DNA of 64,000 nucleotides from Arthrobacter sp. ERGS1:01 (lineage in GTDB: Bacteria; Actinomycetota; Actinomycetes; Actinomycetales; Micrococcaceae), in NCBI RefSeq assembly GCF_001281315.1, contig NZ_CP012479.1, positions 3,966,318-4,030,317 of the forward strand. The letters run 5' to 3'. Below the pieces are notes generated by a model. The model saw only the letters and a list, made by a program, of their open reading frames with translations. It was not told the DNA's origin and did no database searches. Positions within the stretch are counted from its first letter, which is position 1, and each line of letters opens with the position of its first letter. Position numbers and translations under genes: made by a program. This document shows positions 55,890-64,000 of the stretch, one piece after another.

Positions 55890-56698
55890 GGACGCCCACC
55901 GTTTCGTGCCGGCAAAATGCGGAAAGTGATCTCGGTCCGGCCCATGGTGATGGTGGAACCGTCGGTCAGTTCGGCGCTGCCGTGCACGCGGTTGCCGTTG
56001 ACGTAGCTCCCGTTTGTGGAGCCAAGATCGACGGCGGTGCTGGCGCCATTGCTGGTGCGAATCTCCAAGTGCTTGCGGGAGACGCCCGTGTCATCGATAA
56101 GGATGTCCGCCTCGGAGGACCTGCCCAGGGTGATCGAGCTGGCGTTCAGCGAGTACCGCTGTCCGTCGATGTCCAGGACGGGCTGGCCGGATGCCGCTGG
56201 AGGAGGTGACTGCGGGGCTTGCCGTTTGTACACGGGAGCCGGTGCTGGTGCGGCGGGGGCGGGTCGCTGGGCCGGAGCCATGGCGGGAACGGCAGGAGGC
56301 CGTCCCAGGCCGGACGGGGCCGCCGCGTTGTCCCGCTCCGTGGCGGAGGAAACGTCAAAGTGTCCCGGACGCAGCTCGGCCTGGTGGTTGAACGCCACAC
56401 GGACAGGCCCCTGCAGTACATAGCCTTGGCTGCGGGAATGGTTGATGACTACATCGCACAGTTCCTCTGCCAGCGTGAAGCCCCAGGAGCGGGCACGTTC
56501 AAAGTCGGAGTCACCCAACTGAATGTTGAAAACGTTGGGTGCCAGGGTGCGGCCGGCATCAAGGGTCATGGCCTTGTCATCGAGCTCGCGCCGCAGCGCG
56601 CTGGCCATTTCTACCGGCTGGAGGGCTTTGGATCCGCGGGAGAAGGCGCCGCGGACTGCCTTTTCAATGCTCTTTTCAACGTTGTCAAACAATCCCAT
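55886..56698 (-). CDS. fhaA: FhaA: DUF3662 and FHA domain protein
   Basis: 270 residues from ATG 56698 (GAGAGGAGA upstream). The N-terminal DUF3662 domain (NVEKSIEKAVRGAFSRGSKA to about residue 120) is followed by a Pro/Ala-rich linker and a C-terminal FHA domain (SITLGRSSEADILIDDTGVS, RKHLEIR, LGSTNGSYVNGNRV). Mycobacterial FhaA binds the phosphorylated pseudokinase domain of MviN and limits wall synthesis. Here the corresponding pseudokinase-like protein is encoded at 4.9-6.35 kb. First gene of the envelope signalling operon. Confidence 0.94.
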   Translation of the reverse strand: MGLFDNVEKSIEKAVRGAFSRGSKALQPVEMASALRRELDDKAMTLDAGRTLAPNVFNIQLGDSDFERARSWGFTLAEELCDVVINHSRSQGYVLQGPVRVAFNHQAELRPGHFDVSSATERDNAAAPSGLGRPPAVPAMAPAQRPAPAAPAPAPVYKRQAPQSPPPAASGQPVLDIDGQRYSLNASSITLGRSSEADILIDDTGVSRKHLEIRTSNGASTAVDLGSTNGSYVNGNRVHGSAELTDGSTITMGRTEITFRILPARNGGRP

Positions 56699-57111
56699 GA
56701 TGTCTCCTCTCTATAGCTGCTCTATAGCTGCGGTACCTCATCTATAGGTACCCATGCGTTCCTGGCCTTGTGGTGGGGCCCTCAACCGCCTGAAAATAAG
56801 CGTTCTTGGGCAGTTGTCCGTCCCGCGGGCAACCTTCCACAGAGTTGATACTACTGGGCGACTCTTGGAAAAACCTTATTGAAGCGGCCCGATGGGGCGG
56901 ATTTCATACCCCGGTATGGTGTTCGGGAAGAAATTCTTGACAGCTCAAAAACCGCTAGATTCAGCGGATTCTGACGGTGTCTTGATGGCTTGGGGCAGTG
57001 TGTGCCACGCCCATGGCAACCCTCGTTTTGGCATTTGGCAAAGTCTCCTATATGCTTGATCTCGCTGTTCCACTGAAACCCGAAAGGGAAACGGTGGAGA
57101 CCAGTGAAAAC
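56699..57111. other. Divergent region between fhaA and tRNA-Leu
   Basis: 413 bases without a gene. Near fhaA an 11-base unit TCTATAGCTGC is repeated in tandem (56710-56720, 56721-56731), with TCTATAGGTACC at 56741. The fhaA promoter should be in this gap; the tRNA promoter is listed separately. Confidence 0.5.
57028..57056 (+). promoter_or_regulatory. Promoter of tRNA-Leu
   Basis: TTGGCA at 57028-57033 and TATGCT at 57051-57056 are 17 bases apart, placing the start near 57063, about 49 bases before the tRNA. Confidence 0.5.
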
Positions 57112-57194
57112 GCGCGAGTGGCGGAACGGCAGACGCGCTGGCTTCAGGTGCCAGTGTCCGAAAGGGCGTGGGGGTTCAAATCCCCCCTCGCGCA
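57112..57194 (+). tRNA. tRNA-Leu (CAG)
   Basis: 83 bases, class II tRNA with a long variable arm (TGTCCGAAAGGGCG). Acceptor arms GCGCGAG and CTCGCGC, anticodon stem CTGGC...GCCAG with anticodon CAG, T-arm GGGGGTTCAAATCCCCC. CCA is not encoded. Confidence 0.97.
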
Positions 57195-57202
57195 CGTTTT
57201 TG

Positions 57203-57250
57203 AAAGATCCCCGATGGAACCAATGGTTCTGTCGGGGATCTTTTTGTTTT
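57203..57250 (+). terminator. Intrinsic terminator after tRNA-Leu
   Basis: Twelve-base arms AAAGATCCCCGA and TCGGGGATCTTT around a 17-base loop, followed by TTGTTTT. Confidence 0.88.
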
Positions 57251-57313
57251 CCGCGCATGGTTCTCCGTGCGTAACTGGTGCGGACCACACGCGTGCCGCA
57301 TAGGATCGGGCTT

Positions 57314-57685
57314 ATGAAGAACTTCCTGATTGGCATTGGACTGCACCTTGGCACCTCCGCAGTGGCAATCATCGTTGCCGCCCTGCTCCTGCGTGACTTC
57401 CGGCTGCACTTCCTTGGCTTCCTCATGGCAGTGGTGGTCTTCACCGTCGCCCAAGCTCTCTTGAGTGGGCTGGTCACCAAGCTCGCCCAAAATCATGCGC
57501 CCAGTATTGCCGGCGCCGCATCCCTGATCTCCACCTTCCTTGCGCTCGTCATTGCCAACCTGTTCCGCGGCGTGGAAATCCACAGGTTCACCACTTGGAT
57601 TTTTGCGACGTTGATCGTCTGGGTGGTCACGGCGGCGGGCGCGCTGCTCCGGCCCAAGATCATGGGCAAGGTCGAGGCTAAATAG
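57314..57685 (+). CDS. Small four-helix membrane protein
   Basis: 123 residues from ATG 57314. Four hydrophobic helices span the sequence (LIGIGLHLGTSAVAIIVAAL, FLMAVVVFTVAQALLSGLV, AGAASLISTFLALVIANLF, TTWIFATLIVWVVTAAGALL). The pattern fits short membrane proteins annotated as phage-holin-like or DUF proteins in Arthrobacter; I do not assign a family. TAGGAT at 57302-57307 ends six bases before the ATG and no ribosome binding site is present, so the mRNA is probably leaderless. Confidence 0.75.
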   Translation: MKNFLIGIGLHLGTSAVAIIVAALLLRDFRLHFLGFLMAVVVFTVAQALLSGLVTKLAQNHAPSIAGAASLISTFLALVIANLFRGVEIHRFTTWIFATLIVWVVTAAGALLRPKIMGKVEAK

Positions 57686-57696
57686 CCGAGCGCTCA

Positions 57697-57761
57697 CTCC
57701 TTATATATAGAGCAGGTTCCCGCTCCTTATATAAGGGGTTGTCCTCCTTATATATAGGGAG
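57697..57761. repeat. Three CTCCTTATATA repeats upstream of the rRNA operon
   Basis: CTCCTTATATATAG (57697-57710), CTCCTTATATAAGG (57723-57736) and CTCCTTATATATAGGGAG (57744-57761). The shared 11-base core CTCCTTATATA recurs at 26- and 21-base steps. The TTATATAA core is self-complementary and the third copy nearly palindromic. In a GC-rich genome these AT islands stand out. Confidence 0.7.
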
Positions 57762-58320
57762 CTGCGGCAAGGAGCCCAAGCACGCTGATCGCCGCGGGCC
57801 GCGACCCCAACACTTTCCGAACCCAGGGCCCGGTTTCGCGGGCCCCATCGTGGCTGTTCGGTAAGCCGAAGGCGGGCTCGCTTGGCCGGCATGAGGGGGT
57901 GGTGGATTTGCGTGTTGGTGGAAAGGTGTGTATTGTTTTTCGAGTTGCCCCGGTGTTCGGGGGACGGAATTCCTGTTTATGAAGGCCGGTTTTGCCGGTT
58001 CTTTTGGCGTGTTGTGGGTGGTTGGTTCACTGTTTGGTGGATTTGCTTTCCGGGATATGTTCGGGTAAGCTTGAAAAGTTGCCTCGGCACTGATCGTCGT
58101 GAACAAACTGGTTTTGTTTGGGTGTGTTGGCTGGGTGTGGTTGTTGTTTGAGAACTCAATAGTGTGCCAAGTTTTATTGATACCAATTTATTGTATTGAA
58201 TTGGTTATTTGGTTGGTTGTTGCCGCCCCTGTGGTGATGACTGGCCGTTTAGCTGGTTTCGAATTTAGTGCATGACTTCATCATCTTTTTCCGGTGTGTT
58301 GTTGTGTGTCTGTTTAGTTA
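57762..58320 (+). promoter_or_regulatory. rRNA operon promoter and leader region
   Basis: About 560 bases with no gene. A possible promoter is TTGGTG (58034-58039) with TATGTT (58056-58061), 16 bases apart, but others are possible. The conserved actinobacterial antitermination element TTGTTTGAGAACTCAATAGTG starts at 58144. The leader after it is AT-rich and should pair with the spacer for RNase III processing. Confidence 0.6.
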
Positions 58321-63529
<5,209 letters not shown>

Positions 63530-63849
63530 CACACAAGTATCACCACCACGGAGTGCGAATAAACCTTCAAAAGCTATTCACACCCCAGGTACCGATACAA
63601 CACACTGCTCACGTTCACTATGTGGTTCCCAACCAACAAACCCACCCCCGAACCTAACGGGGGCCGGCACGTTCGGTACACACGGGAAACCAAACACCAC
63701 CAGGATCAAACCCGGTAGTGACCAAACCCACCCCGGTGGGCACGGCACCACCAGCAACGATCCTGTAAACTAAATATTGTTGTTCCAACAAGAACACCCA
63801 ACAAGCCACCCACCCGAATACCAGCAATGGAACCGGGATTGGGGAACGA
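63530..63849 (+). other. 23S-5S spacer
   Basis: About 320 bases, A/C-rich on the plus strand, with no tRNA and no gene. It should form the 23S processing stem and the 5S leader. Confidence 0.6.
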
Positions 63850-63970
63850 GTTACGGTGGTCATAGCGTGGGGGAAACGCCCGGTCCCATTCCGAACCCGG
63901 AAGCTAAGACCCACAGCGCGATGGTACTGCATTCGTGAGGATGTGGGAGAGTAGGACACCGCCGGACAAC
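63850..63970 (+). rRNA. rrf: 5S ribosomal RNA
   Basis: About 120 bases from GTTACGGTGGTCATAGCG to CACCGCCGGACAAC; the central CCATTCCGAACCCGGAAGCT is diagnostic. The terminal helix pairs GGTGG with CCGCC. Ends may be off by a base or two. The 30 bases after it to the window edge hold nothing recognisable. Confidence 0.95.
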
Positions 63971-64000
63971 ACCAAAAAGGGTAGAGGCCCCGCACACACA

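Overview
The window is a roughly 64 kb stretch around the chromosomal replication origin of a high-GC Gram-positive bacterium. The gene content and order (rpmH-dnaA-dnaN-gnd-recF-dciA-gyrB-gyrA-DUF3566, then tRNA-Ile, DLW-39 and tRNA-Ala, and later crgA, sortase E, pabA, pknB, pknA, pbpA, rodA, pstP, fhaB, fhaA) fit an actinobacterium. The sequences look most like the family Micrococcaceae, Arthrobacter in the broad sense. The taxonomic call is inference from gene order and protein similarity, not from a database search.

Left arm (1-7.8 kb): a membrane-protein fragment, a histidine phosphatase and the CCA-adding enzyme on the minus strand; then a Nudix hydrolase, the lipid II flippase MurJ, a separate membrane-anchored pseudokinase-like protein (together they resemble a split mycobacterial MviN), thioredoxin reductase and thioredoxin on the plus strand.

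Accessory and partition region (7.9-17.4 kb): seven ParB-binding parS palindromes are scattered over 9.3 kb. Between them sit a complete bacterial Pnkp-Hen1 RNA-repair cassette (minus strand). Pointing the other way is a translationally coupled three-gene set: an Ada-type zinc domain protein, an unknown 97-residue protein and an AlkB dioxygenase. An IS481-type transposase remnant follows, then parB and parA. One parS site lies inside the intrinsic terminator of parB.

Origin core (17.4-32.8 kb): rsmG, khpB/jag, yidC, yidD, rnpA and rpmH read leftwards; dnaA, dnaN, gnd, recF, dciA, gyrB, gyrA and a DUF3566 protein read rightwards. DnaA boxes flank dnaA on both sides. dnaN carries a one-base frameshift that is probably a sequencing or assembly error.

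Right arm (32.9-57.7 kb): two tRNAs, DLW-39, a DMT transporter, a protein of 11-residue helical repeats, cyclophilin, a rhomboid protease, a flavin reductase-like protein, and then a gene-free stretch (37.44-37.94 kb) dense in DnaA boxes, about 14.5 kb from the origin. Next come a TetR/DUF1772 operon, a glutamate synthase-like FMN enzyme, a large LuxR ATPase regulator, a possible structured small RNA, a GRYVE-repeat protein, and the conserved cell-envelope signalling cluster (FHA proteins, PP2C phosphatase, RodA, PBP, two PASTA kinases, CrgA, sortase E). The end (57.7-64 kb) is a full rRNA operon (16S-23S-5S) with no tRNA in the spacer.
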